Shown here piece by piece: positions 11,281 through 21,284 of a stretch of 64,000 nt of DNA. The number at the start of each line of letters is the position of its first letter. Position 1 is the first letter of the stretch. The stretch spans positions 434,001 through 498,000 of the forward strand of contig JBAJFE010000014.1 in NCBI GenBank assembly GCA_037903355.1, read 5' to 3'. The position numbers and the translations under genes were made by a program. Under the pieces are notes generated by a model. The model did not search any database and was not told where the DNA came from. It worked only from the letters and a program-made list of their open reading frames with translations. The stretch comes from Trichuris trichiura. Lineage: Eukaryota; Nematoda; Enoplea; Trichinellida; Trichuridae.

Positions 11281-12374
11281 GAGATGAAGCTGACGTTTCC
11301 GGCTTCCTAAACAAGAATGATGTTAAAAAACCCCATTCTTTAAAAAAATGTGATTTTCAGGTAACATGACTTTACGTTAAAAGTTTCTGTGTTGATCACT
11401 ACCGTCGTCAAAAGCAGTGCTCATATTGCAGAAGCAATTCTAAAAATACCAAGTTGGAAAAATGGGTTTCTGAAATAATCAAACATAACACGAGACTTTT
11501 CTCGCACTCGGTTTGCAGTCTAAGGCGCAGCTAATTCTTACTGCGAAAAGGTAACACAACATTTTACTTGGTAATTATAACCATATGAATACGGTTTGCC
11601 ATTACTTTTCTAGCACTACTTCACTGTTCTACATAGCAAAGTCGATGCTTGAATACTTTAAAACACTGCGTAACAGAGAAGCATATGACTGAGAAAACTT
11701 ACTAATCACTTTTCATTGCAACGAAAACCAACTTTTTCGACTCCTATTCCCAACCAAAAGCAATACATCTTCAGACAAGGAGCTCGACTTCTACAGTATG
11801 TAACGAACTTCCTTTTCCCCTATTAATGGGACGTTGCTAAACGGACAACGTCTTTGAGCAATCCGTTTTGTGGAACCAAACCAATGTTTTAGTTATCTTA
11901 TGAATTCCTGAATTCAAATCTTCTTGATCAGTCAAGCTTTAAGGTTGCGGTATATAATCGTCTGCTTGCTACGAGCAGACTTACACTTCAACTTGATCTA
12001 ACAAACTTAAGTTAATGTAACACTAGAGTTCCTGTGAGGCCTGTAGCCCCTTATGTCAAAAGTGCCCCCTTCTCGATTTGCGCCCTCTCGATTTCAAAGG
12101 TGTCCCCCAGTGGGGCACGTGCCCCATCGTGAGAATCACTGCGTCAGATTGATCTCATTCTTCTTGTTTCTATGCAAAGTAAATGAATAAAACGGTTATC
12201 AAGAATCTTTAAAAGGTACAGTGCGGATAAAGTTTTAACTTGTGATGTCAGTAGGTGCAAAAGTTGGATGCTTTGTGATAAAGGGCAGAACTTCAGGAAC
12301 TTTTCCCTTGTACTTCCTGACATACTGTAAGCAGAAGTAAAAGCAGGTTTAATTAGACCAGGTAAGTGCAGGCT
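11281..12374. other. Intergenic region, nothing recognised
   Basis: AT-rich sequence upstream of the METTL6-like start with no supported gene, RNA gene or clear repeat. It would carry the METTL6 promoter. Confidence 0.5.
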
Positions 12375-12602
12375 ACGTCGACCACCATAAGCGGGAAGTT
12401 GACCACCTTAGCCGTGACCTGATATATAGGCGCAATGCTAGTTTGCTCTCTGCAAGTTGACCAGTCGGTTAGGTGGTCAACTTACAGAAGTTCACTTGTA
12501 ATCTATTCGGCCGACCCATAGTCTCCCTATGCTGACCACCTCCTGTGTTGACTAGCTTTCCCCAGTTTGTTGGGTGCTCAGCTTACGGTGGTTAAACTGT
12601 AT
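12375..12602. repeat. MITE-like element with GACCACC motifs
   Basis: The ends are inverted and similar: TCGACCACCATAAGCGG at the left and the reverse complement of CTTACGGTGGTTAAAC at the right. The interior repeats TTGACCACC and its complement GGTGGTCAA several times. No coding capacity. The family is unknown to me. Confidence 0.5.
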
Positions 12603-12716
12603 TTCGTTTCAAAATGATTGTAAGCTGAGAGAAAAGCAAGTTTAAAGCATGTGGCAATCGAAATGGCATCGATTTATTACATATTAAAACTAAATTGTAA
12701 ATGACTCACGGCAGGC

Positions 12717-13796
12717 ATGCCTAATCGTTATTACAGTAGTTTATCGAACAGAAGCCCTTTCGGTTCTTCCAAACGCAAGAAACACTTGGAAATGCAGAAT
12801 CCGTGCTCTTGGTTAGCCTGTATGGGTTTCATGGCTCTTTCTATGCTAGTGTGTTTTATTACCATAATTGGCATCGCGACAAAGCAAAGAGATACTGGGA
12901 AACAAGCCTTCATTGTGCCAAATCTTAAAGAAGTGTGCGTATTACAAACTGGGAACAGGTGCTTCTATCATCCCGGCGCGTACGTTGATTCCTGCATGCT
13001 TACTGAGTGTGCATCTTGGGAGAAAGAACTTTCCTTGGACGAAAACGGCATGCTTCAAATCACGCGCATTGAACAAAGGCAAAAAATTACGGTGCCAGAG
13101 CACTCTCTGTGCGGCGATGGGAAATGGTGTTCTGGAGGAGAGTGCGTTGCAATACCTGAAAGACAACCAAGACCTGAGAAGACCAAGTTAACTCCAGAAT
13201 GGAAAGAGGGGATACTTTGCTTGAAGTTTGGAACAGAGCAAATAAAAGGTTCGTAGCAGTTTTTTGTTGATGCTTTTACCTTTTCCTTCAGATGAGATAA
13301 TTGGACGGTACTTCGGGCAGGATTCGATATACGAAGGCAGTAGAGTTGGATGCCATGAACCAATGCGAAATAGAGCGGTATTCAACTTAATTCCTTACTA
13401 TTGTGAGGGCATGCAGAGCCGTCCACCAAACGAACTCTGCGAATACTCTGATAAAGAAAAGTATTCTCTTATCATAACTGGAGTTGCAGCATGCTCAACC
13501 GTTTTGTATACTGGGAATGCGTTCAGGAAACAGGTAGGACTAAGGCTTATGGCAGCTCATGACCACTGCTACTAATGGTCGTTTTGCTCTTTTAGATTTG
13601 TAAAACCAATGAACGAACAGATTATGAAGTGCAGGAACATGACCATGAGCGATGCATGTTTAAATGCAGCAGCCAATCTTCTAGATGGCATCGGATGCCA
13701 AACGGAACGAAGTGTTCTGACACTAGCTTTTCAGCAACGAACCTTTTTTGCTTTATGGGTCTTTGCCTTCCTTCAGATAAACCTGACACTAATTAA
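12717..13796 (+). CDS. Single-pass membrane protein with ADAMTS-like cysteine-rich motifs
   Basis: Exons 12717-13248, 13292-13533 and 13596-13796 join in phase and give 324 residues. A basic cytoplasmic head (SSKRKKH) precedes one membrane helix (about residues 31-53) with no cleavable signal, so type II topology is likely. The ectodomain is rich in cysteine. One stretch ends CGDGKWCSGGECV, the pattern that closes the cysteine-rich module after the metalloprotease domain of ADAMTS proteins (CG..KWC..G.C); a second reads PNGTKCSD...FCFMGLCLP, a looser copy. No HExxH zinc-protease motif, thrombospondin repeat or disintegrin loop is visible, so this is not an ADAMTS enzyme. Function unknown. The relation could be convergence of cysteine spacing. 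Confidence 0.7.
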
Positions 13797-14607
13797 TTAT
13801 TACGAAATGCTTTGAACAATTGGAATAAACACAGATAGCACCAGCAATTCATTTCTTACTGCAGTTGAACTAGTGGCTGCAAGTCATTACTTCTTTGAAT
13901 GGAATTCCAGAAGTTAAGTACTAACTGAAACGATGGAAAATCTCAGCTTTGTTAAATCTGCCTGCATTGATAAAATGCGTTGTAGTTTGTAGCTTACTTT
14001 CTCTGCTTCGAGAAATCTATTCACGATCACCGTCTGCCGACGTTACGATGAAATATCATTCTTTCGTTTCCCCTATTTTCTATACAATCAGTTGTTAAGG
14101 AGTAGGTTAACTGATGGTTGCTATTTTCTCTAGAACGGGTTTTCTGGCTTTTCTAATTACACTCGCTGAAGATAGGAGTTCACAGTATGCATTTAAGTTT
14201 AGACTTTACTATTTCCCGAACATTCTTCTCATTTTTGTTAATTCAGTGTTTTTTTAACTTGCCCGTAAAAAATAGAAATGGCAAGCGCTATTCTGAAAGG
14301 TTTGAACGAAACTGATCGTTTACATGTTCTTTGTAGCGTTTTGCAAGTTATTGACAGGCGTAGCGAATAATCTTCTATGAAGTGCTTTCCAGTTCAAGTC
14401 GGATTCATTAGCAATACTTTTATGTCCTCGTATGCCACCCATTTATTTACAAGACAGCCGCATGAGTAAAAGCACGGAAGTAAACTAAAGAGTACAAAAG
14501 GTCATTCATAGAGTACTCCTGATGCGCAAAACGGTTTCTCCGATATTACAGCTACTTGATTAGTATCGAAAGACAGGATGTCTTTTAACAGGCTTGAATA
14601 GTTTCAT
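13797..14607. other. Intergenic region
   Basis: No gene recognised. The last 50-60 bp (from about 14560) match, in inverted orientation, the flank of the palindrome at 43.2 kb (CAGGCTTGAATAGTTTCATA), so the repeat extends beyond its palindromic core. Confidence 0.5.
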
Positions 14608-14665
14608 AGTAGATCTTCAGATTCACGGGTTTGGCCAAACCAAACCCGTGAATCTGAAGATCTAC
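14608..14665. repeat. Short perfect palindrome, internally deleted member of the 42.9-kb family
   Basis: AGTAGATCTTCAGATTCACG and its exact reverse complement meet nearly head to head. The same sequence forms the outer ends of the 328-bp palindrome at 42876-43203, and the left flank is shared too. This looks like a deletion derivative with the whole interior lost. Confidence 0.8.
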
Positions 14666-14734
14666 TTGATTAGTATATGTATTTTGTTTGAAGAAGCTAT
14701 ATTTGTACGATAAGCTGCCGTTATTGTGCTCGAT

Positions 14735-15110
14735 TTTTTGTTGACTGCAGCTTTCGGGTGTGCAATGTCACCCATCATCAGCGGTAACAAACAGAATGAC
14801 TTCGTGACAGCTTCTTGACTAATACGTCACCTTGATTCTAAGGTTAATTCAGAAAGTTTTCACCATGTTTTGCCTTGGGCTGCGTGTTATGGCACAAAAC
14901 GATAGCTAAATTAAATTCTACAGAATCGACCCAAATCCCAGTAGTACGCCGTGTTATGTAATGTAAAGAGCCTCTTTAATTTTCTTCAATCGTAGATTGC
15001 TTTCGCAGCATAAAATGTTTGCCATGAGGATATTTTTGGAATGCGCCAAGTGCTACGACTGAAGCCTTGAGCGCTTTTTCCATTGCAATCTGAAGGGCTT
15101 AAACTTTGAC
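14735..15110 (-). mobile_element. Penelope-like element 3' fragment
   Basis: Read on the minus strand, the segment around 14960-15030 encodes a decayed form of the conserved PLE tail (NLRLRKIKEALYI-like, interrupted by stops). Further downstream on that strand comes the hammerhead-like terminal motif (14750-14781). It keeps the gene-to-terminus order of the other PLE copies here, so it is a truncated and mutated 3' end. The intervening 74-codon minus frame is not a separate gene. Confidence 0.6.
14747..14785 (-). ncRNA. Hammerhead-like motif, PLE copy 1
   Basis: On the minus strand: CTGATGA, one T, stem GGGTG, loop ACATTGCA, stem CACCC, then GAAAGCT. The stem sequence differs from other copies but still pairs. 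The base after GAAAGCT is G, which is unfavourable at a hammerhead cleavage site, so this copy may be inactive. Confidence 0.5.
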
Positions 15111-15316
15111 AACCGACCACGATTAGTACGATTAGAACAAAAATTAAAAGCAATAACTGGAAATCACAAATAAAGGAGTACGAAGAGTACGAATAAAGCG
15201 TTTTCAACATATAAACCTATAGTCCTGTCAAGAAGAGTTACATATTCAATATATTTTGTTTACGACCAGTCTATTCAACATTAATGTACGGAAAAGCTAC
15301 CCATTCAAAGGTCTTA

Positions 15317-15359
15317 TTGCGAAGCTTTCGGGAATCACCCGTCCCCGTCTTCAGCGCAG
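15317..15359 (-). ncRNA. Hammerhead-like motif, PLE copy 2
   Basis: On the minus strand: TGCG, CTGAAGA, C, stem GGGGA, loop CGGGTGA, stem TTCCC, GAAAGCT, T, CGCA. Stem I (TGCG/CGCA) and stem II (GGGGA/TTCCC, with one G-T pair) both form, with different bases from the other copies. The predicted cleavage site would follow the T after GAAAGCT. AGCT is self-complementary, so stem III could form only between two molecules. Confidence 0.55.
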
Positions 15360-15511
15360 GAAAAATGACGTATGTTTTCAAAGCAATATGACCAGTCTAT
15401 TATTATTATTATTATTTTGTAAATGTAACTTCTTGGCACGGGACCGTATAGTTTCATGTTGAGTTTCTTTTACGGAAATTTTGTCCCGTTGATAATATTT
15501 TTATTATTATT

Positions 15512-15550
15512 CCGTAGCTTTCGGGTCAAACGAGACCCGTCTTCAGCGGT
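15512..15550 (-). ncRNA. Hammerhead-like motif, PLE copy 3
   Basis: Minus strand: ACCG, CTGAAGA, C, stem GGGTC, loop TCGTTT, stem GACCC, GAAAGCT, A, CGG. Stem I is CCG/CGG and stem II GGGTC/GACCC. Identical in sequence to the two plus-strand copies near 17.05 and 17.27 kb. Confidence 0.6.
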
Positions 15551-15659
15551 GTTAATATAAAGCAATGATGTAACGAAAATTCACGGTGTTAAAATGATGT
15601 AATGGGTGTGGCGAGGGGATGTTTTAACTGCTTAAAGTCAAATGTTTTTAATTAGATAT

Positions 15660-15854
15660 TGTAGTTGCCATGCTGTGTCTGATGCATGCAAGAAACAAAT
15701 GCTTTACTTCACGTCAAGAACAGTAACGTCAACACGAACACACGAACTGACGAGAGTGAGTGACAACGACGCGTCAACAACTGGCGGTAGCTAGGGAGGC
15801 CGGTGACCTTAGTGTGCAGTGCGTTTCGAGTACGCAGCTGGACCGATCGCTACA
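15660..15854 (-). mobile_element. Solo LTR of the Ty3/gypsy element
   Basis: 195 bp, beginning TGTAG and ending CTACA, flanked on both sides by the 4-bp target duplication ATAT. Its reverse complement aligns along its whole length with the LTR at 62695-62889, which is also 195 bp. It interrupts the minus-strand PLE: the sister arm at about 16.93 kb has the empty site. This shows that the gypsy family transposed after the PLE insertion, and that LTR-LTR recombination removed the interior. Confidence 0.9.
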
Positions 15855-16388
15855 ATATCATTGTGTCCTCATCTTCTGTCTGTCAGCTAGCCTTTTTTGT
15901 TGTGGATATGTGATTTCTTTTTAAGGTGCTTCTCCATTTGGTTGGTTTTGATCCGTAGTTCTTTGTTTCCTTTCTTGCGTTTAGTCAAGTGAGCAGCATT
16001 TAAAGCGGGTGACAATGTTTGCCCATAGTTCGTTTATTTCTGCTCCTTGGTCTCTATTGTACGTCTCATTGTGCCTGATGTATAGGGCTTCCTTGATTTT
16101 CCGTAGGCGCAAATTGCTTTCGTAGCGTAAGACTTTTGGATGGAGAGTCTGGTTGTATCGTGCGGCCTGTTCCACGACCGCGGAGGCCTGTATCGCTTTG
16201 TCCATGGTAGTTTTTGGGTTCACGATTTTCCTTCCACGTCGTCTTGTAGGGTTGTTGTCGTTGTTGAGAATGTTTTTTTGCGTTGTTATAGGTGGTAAGG
16301 CCTTTCATATGTTCGTTGAATCTATGTTCTAAGGTGTTTCCGGTTTCCCCGGTGTACACTCCGGAACAAGGGCATTTGAACAGGACTG

Positions 16389-17125
16389 GTCTACGCAATC
16401 AAATGCCCTTGTTCCGGAGTGTACATCGGGGAAACCGGAAACACCTTAGAACAGATTCAACGAACATATGAAAGGCCTTACCACCTATAAAAACGCAAAA
16501 AACATTCTCAACAACGACAACAACCCTACAAGACAACGTGGAAGAAAAATCGTGAACCCAAAAACTACCATGGACAAAGCGATACATGCCTCCGCGGTCG
16601 TGGAACACATTGCAACCAGACTCTCCATCCAAAAGTTTTGTGCTACGAAAGCAATTTACGCCTACGGAAAATCAAAGAAGCTCTATACATCAGACACAAT
16701 GAGACGTACAATAGAGACCAAGGAGCAGAAATAAACGAACTATGGGCAAACATTGTCACCCGCTTTAAATGCTGCTCACTTGACTAAACACAAGAAAGGA
16801 AACAAAAAACTACGGATCAAAACCAACCAAATGGAGAAGCACCTTAAAAAGAAATTTCTGAAGAACAACACATATCCACAACAAAAAAGGCTAGCTGACA
16901 GACAGAAGATGAGGACACAATGATATATACTTTAAAACATTTGACTTTAAGCAGTTAAAACATCCCCTCGCATTACCCGTTACATCATTTTAACACCGTG
17001 AATTTTCGTTACGTCATTGCTTTATATTAACACCGCTGAAGACGGGTCTCGTTTGACCCGAAAGCTACGGGATAATAATAAAAATATCAACGGGACAAAA
17101 TTTCCGTAAAAAAAACTCAACATGA

Positions 17126-17192
<67 letters not shown>
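16389..17192 (+). mobile_element. Truncated Penelope-like element, right arm of head-to-head pair
   Basis: Plus-strand mirror of the left arm, starting at the same codon region (CPCSGVYIGETGNTLEQ) and ending with the same terminal block. It carries an early 1-nt frameshift, so that HMKGLTTYKNAKNILNN continues in another frame, plus further lesions in the tail. Together the two arms form an imperfect inverted repeat of about 0.7-0.9 kb centred near 16390. Confidence 0.8.
17033..17070 (+). ncRNA. Hammerhead-like motif, PLE copy 4
   Basis: CCG, CTGAAGA, C, GGGTC, TCGTTT, GACCC, GAAAGCT, A, CGG on the plus strand, same sequence as copy 3. Located in the first of two tandem 218-bp units. Confidence 0.6.
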
Positions 17193-17195
<3 letters not shown>

Positions 17196-17250
17196 CGTTA
17201 CATCATTTTAACACCGTGAATTTTCGTTACGTCATTGCTTTATATTAACA

Positions 17251-17288
17251 CCGCTGAAGACGGGTCTCGTTTGACCCGAAAGCTACGG
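17251..17288 (+). ncRNA. Hammerhead-like motif, PLE copy 5
   Basis: Second tandem copy, same sequence as copy 4. Confidence 0.6.
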
Positions 17289-17343
17289 GATAATAATAAA
17301 AATATCAACGGGACAAAATTTCCGTAAAAAAAACTCAACATGA

Positions 17344-17440
<97 letters not shown>

Positions 17441-17442
<2 letters not shown>

Positions 17443-17765
17443 TACTACTACTAATACTACTACTATTATTTTTTAAATTATTATTACGCTTGTTGTTACT
17501 ATACTGCATGCTTATTTGATAGAAATAAATACTTAGGTTAATTAAAGTAATGGACGCTAACCACAAGATTTGGCAAAGCTAGTTTGTAGTTTCACAAAAG
17601 CTGCTCTTTCTTTTCGAACTGATGTGGAGCAGTCTTCAATAACGAGGTTCTACATTGTGACTATTACAATTCTGTATTTCCAACAACATGGGCATACATA
17701 AGATGCTGAAGGAAGCAGAAGCAGTGTACTGCTGGTTTGCCATGGAGACAGAAAGTAAAAACATT
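17441..17765. other. Short interval between the ATT tract and tRNA-Lys
   Basis: No gene recognised. A minus-strand frame here that is rich in Asn is a translation of the ATT repeat. Confidence 0.5.
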
Positions 17766-17838
17766 CGCCCACGCAGGGGGTCGAACCCTGGACATTTAGG
17801 TTAAAAGCCTAACGCTCTACCGACTGAGCTACATGGGC
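17766..17838 (-). tRNA. tRNA-Lys (anticodon TTT)
   Basis: Complete cloverleaf on the minus strand. The acceptor stem GCCCATG/CGTGGGC has a single T-G pair. The D-arm is TAGCTCAGTCGGTAGAGC, the anticodon stem-loop TTAGG-CTTTTAA-CCTAA has anticodon TTT, and the T-arm is CAGGG-TTCGACC-CCCTG. No intron. It decodes AAA. Confidence 0.97.
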
Positions 17839-18586
17839 ACGGCTATCTTAAAGCTTCTATCAATATAGGAAATTTTTAAATTGTAAGAGTTATGACTGGC
17901 AATTGCTGACAAAACCGAGAACATTCTGCTCTGATGAGGGCTCAAAAGAATCGAATGAGAAACGCTGCTGGGCAAGTGCTACTTGCTCAGGATTCATACT
18001 CGTCGCCAGAGATGTAACGTATTTGATGCTGCTGTTTACTCACACGCACACAAGCAGAGACGGACACACAAGTAAGCTAACTACCACCGTACCCGAAAAT
18101 TACAGAAAACTCTTGCATGCACGTTCACACTGAGTACACATGCGACTTATGCTGCGAATAGTACATGAGAATATACACCACAATGGTAAAATGCAGTTTT
18201 AGCTCCGCATCTTTTAAAATGCCTTTTGGACCTGCGCGAAATACGGTATGCCTTTTTTCACACAGTGTATTTCACAAATGCAGCGTGTTTTATTGTGATT
18301 AAAATATACAACGTCTGGCCCAACAAACAGATTTGTTTTATTAACCCGCGACTTCCTTTGCTGAGGTTATGAAGTACATTTTTAAAAATTCTATCTTTGG
18401 TACCTGTTTAACTTGTTCGCATATGCTAGCAAAGTGAGGTCCGGCAGATCGATTGCTGATTCTTCCCTCTTTCATCGTACTTTCTGAAGCTGCGTTTCTT
18501 CTAATTGTTCACCGACCTCCACAAGTATTCATTTCTTATAATGTTTTTTTCTATGCGTTTTAGTTTAATGTTAAGCAATTCTGCTT
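17839..18586. other. Interval downstream of tRNA-Lys, nothing recognised
   Basis: AT-rich; only short non-conserved open frames. No repeat family recognised. Confidence 0.4.
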
Positions 18587-19125
18587 TCACATTATACATG
18601 CAATCTTACGAAACGCAAATATTTGCGAATTTGCTATTCCGACTTCGATCCCAACCTCGATCAGACCTATACCATCGGTCGCGTTTCGTTTAATGGGCAC
18701 ACTATAGAACTTTTCTCTGAAGTGGTTTTTATTTGCCATAGGAACGAAACGAAGGACCAAGAAACCACCACCAGCAACCGTACTTTTTCTTACCCAACAC
18801 TGTAAAACGATTCCCAAGTCCCATTCCTGCTTAATGCAGGATATGTTAAACAAAAGATCCGCTTTGGGGAATGAACGGAACCCACCAATATCATTCGCCT
18901 TTGGCGTGACAGTATGACCCAATTACATGTCCAGTTTCCACTTATAGATGTAAAGATTTCAGCTGCAACAAGAACTTGTAACTCATAAAGAATCTGTTCC
19001 TGTAACTTCGGGGGTAGAATGAAGATACACTTTATCCAATCTATAAAGAACACAATCGAATAGCTAGTGCTCTCGTTTTCAGAAGCCCTTTCTTGCCAGT
19101 CTGCATTTAAGAGCTTCCGTTTCAT
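18587..19125 (-). CDS. Hypothetical protein, two exons
   Basis: An ATG-started frame (exon 18794-19125) ends at a strong donor (TTGG|GTAAGAAA). Joining it to an acceptor CTTCAG (exon 18587-18716) keeps phase and yields 153 residues ending in TGA. The protein has a hydrophobic stretch (YSIVFFIDWIKCIFILPP) near residue 20 and otherwise no motif I recognise. The exon pair is supported only by splice sites and frame, so it may be spurious. Confidence 0.3.
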
Positions 19126-19848
19126 TATTGACAAAAAATTGCACCCTAAAGGCTCTTCGTAGATTATTGCAATAGGTTTTGTCGAAATTGAATTTAAATT
19201 TTTTGTCCTACAGGAACTAATCAGCTCAGTTTGGGATTTACACGGTTGAACTCACGTGTTTTGACGGACGCACATTTTGACGTGAATGATTCAAGTCACT
19301 GGGAAAAACGTTTCCGCTAGCTCGTTATATGCCAAACCTAATTTTAATCTTAATTGTATCAAGTGAAACTGTCCCGACTTCGTTAGGTGAAGCAGCAAAA
19401 TATCCCAATGCGCCAGGTTTAGTTCGTTGATGCAAAAGTCATTAAAACTTCTAACGCTCACGTACACCCGCGAATTTCATGCATACAGTTTACGTAATAA
19501 ACTGACAAACAACCTGGAGGAGCGTTAGGGAAAGAATTCAAGTGGCGCGAGTCTCCTTTAGTACATCAAAACCTCTTGTTTGCGCGAACACCCTTAGCCT
19601 CCGCTCAACGGTGCAATGGCAGCTCAGCGCTGTCATTGCTAAACTTTTATTATACATTCTGAACACATAACAAACACTGGACATACTAACTCCTGAAAAT
19701 ATGGGCATAATAATTTCGAGGAACCTACTTATCACTAAATGCACAGCAGAGTTACAGACACCCGGAAAACGTTCGCCTGCATTCCAGTTCAATCAATCCA
19801 TGTTCTAGTTCAACTACTTGTGTTGAAGAACTGTTTTAATACATAGCC
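19126..19848. other. Intergenic region upstream of PRPF38A
   Basis: No gene or repeat recognised; presumably includes the PRPF38A promoter. Confidence 0.4.
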
Positions 19849-21014
19849 ATGGCTAACAGAACTGTAAAAGATGCGAGTACAGTTAAAGGCACTAATCCGC
19901 AATACCTGATTGAAAAGGTGGTCAGGTCGCGCATCTATGACTCTCGCTACTGGAAGGAGGAGTGTTTTGCTCTCTCCGGTAAAATTTATTGTACTCAGTA
20001 TAGTTTTGGTCAAATACTTTTTTGTATTTAGCCGAACTGCTAGTAGATAAAGGAATGGAGCTTCGTTTTGTCGGTGGTGTTTTCGGCGGTAACGTGAAGC
20101 CGTCGCCCTTTCTTTGTTTGCAGTTGAAGATGCTCCAGATCCAACCTGACAAGGAAATTGTTATCGAATTTATTCGGCAAGAGGATTCTAAGTATTTCTA
20201 TTCGGTTTTCAAGCTCTCATAATCGTTCCTTTTTTGCCCTTTGTTTTCGTTAAGGTACATTCGGGCTCTGGGTGCAATGTACCTTCGACTTACGTTCAGC
20301 AGTATTGAAGTTTACCAGTACTTGGAGCCTTTGCTCAACGATTATCGCAAGCTACGTTGGATGAGCAAACAAGGAAGTCAGTTAAGATTTTTTACTGCAA
20401 CAAAACACGCTCAGCTTGAACTCATAGAATTTGAGCTTATGCACATGGACGAATTTGTGGATCGACTCCTCCGCGAAGAGCGCTTCTGTGATATACAGCT
20501 TCCCAGGCTTCAGGTGAGCATACGAATTAAACAGCTGCATGTATTTCATCATGCATCTTTAGAAACGGGATGTTCTAGAAGAAACTGGACAACTTCCAAA
20601 ACGAATAAGTTTAATTGATGAAGAGCTTGAGTATCTTTCTTCTTCAGAAAGTGGCGGTGAAAATGAAACGGATGAAAAGGTAAGTTTGCTGCCATTGTGT
20701 CTAAAAAATGTTTTAAAGAAATGAGTTTGGAATTCTTGCAGCTGTCAAAGTCGAATCGACCCTCAGGTGATCAGAAGAAAACAAAGAATCGTTCACCCAA
20801 GCGCAGGTCCTCTTCCGGAGGGCATCGAAAGTGATTAGCTTGTTTAGAATCTACATACGTATTAATTGATGTGCTTTCCAGGGATAAGGTTCATAGCAGT
20901 AAAGATGAGAAGCAACCGAGACGAAGTAGAAGTAGACATCGCAGTCGTAGCAGAGATCGACATCGCCACAGACGACATTCTAAAGAACATCTTGACGCGA
21001 GACGTTCACCTTAG
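19849..21014 (+). CDS. PRPF38A: Pre-mRNA-splicing factor 38A
   Basis: Component of the spliceosomal B complex, needed for activation. Seven exons (19849-19978, 20032-20191, 20255-20376, 20428-20513, 20563-20679, 20742-20830, 20882-21014) keep phase and give 278 residues (human 312). The N-terminus MANRTVKDASTVKGTNPQYL and the blocks WKEECFALS, MELRFVGGVFGG, FLCLQLKMLQIQP, ALGAMYLRLTF and FELMHMDEFVDRLL follow the family in order. The C-terminus is acidic (EELEYLSSSESGGENE) and then turns into an Arg/Ser/His-rich tail (PRRSRSRHRSRSRDRHRHRR), typical of splicing factors. All introns are 48-63 nt. Confidence 0.96.
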
Positions 21015-21284
21015 AAGATGCCAGAATTATCTTGTTCGTACAGTTCTTATTTGAATAATATCATAATGTCTGTCGTATAAGTTTTGCCTGATCGTTTGGT
21101 GCTTTCAGAAACTTTAAAAGCTAGACGTGTGCTTTTTTGTCTTCGGCTGCATAAGCCAGCAGGTTTTTTTATTCATTAACAGACAATAAGTCATAAAGAT
21201 GTCAGCTTAAAATCGCAAGAGTATTTTAAAAAACATTAATACATTTCTTGCTTATCAGTAATAGACTAATGTTGATTGTTTTTT

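Larger units (their letters stand above)
15320..16388 (-). mobile_element. Truncated Penelope-like element, left arm of head-to-head pair
   Basis: Minus-strand 3' portion of a PLE encoding the GIY-YIG endonuclease. CPCSGVYTGETGNTLEHRF and its downstream conserved tail (VVEQAARYNQTLHPKVLRYE, then RLRKIKEALYIRHNETYNRD) lie in two frames (16398-16066 and 16223-15981), because an extra base in an A/T run near 16270 shifts the frame. Downstream are the terminal region with two hammerhead-like motifs and the AACGGGACAAAA-type terminal block (plus-strand TTTTGTCCCGTT near 15480). A solo LTR is inserted at 15660-15854. The copy lacks the reverse transcriptase and cannot be autonomous. Confidence 0.8.
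16976..17440 (+). repeat. Two tandem 218-bp PLE terminal units joined by (ATT)n
   Basis: The block from ACCCGTTACATCATTTTAAC through the hammerhead-like motif and the AACGGGACAAAATTTCC terminus to (ATT)n occurs twice in direct repeat, offset 218 bp, and the copies look identical by eye. Each ends in a long ATT microsatellite (about 17125-17192 and 17343-17440). Slippage or unequal exchange at the ATT tract, or insertion of a tandem RNA-derived copy, could explain it. Confidence 0.85.

Noticed and set aside
16399..16734. Opposite-strand open frames across the PLE arms
   Set aside because: Shadows of the GIY-YIG coding sequence.
17240..17566. Minus-strand frame encoding a long asparagine run
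   Set aside because: It is the (ATT)n microsatellite read in frame; flanks are PLE terminal sequence.
17928..17975. CTGATGA ... GAAACG near tRNA-Lys as a hammerhead
   Set aside because: The intervening sequence does not form a convincing stem and no PLE end is nearby.
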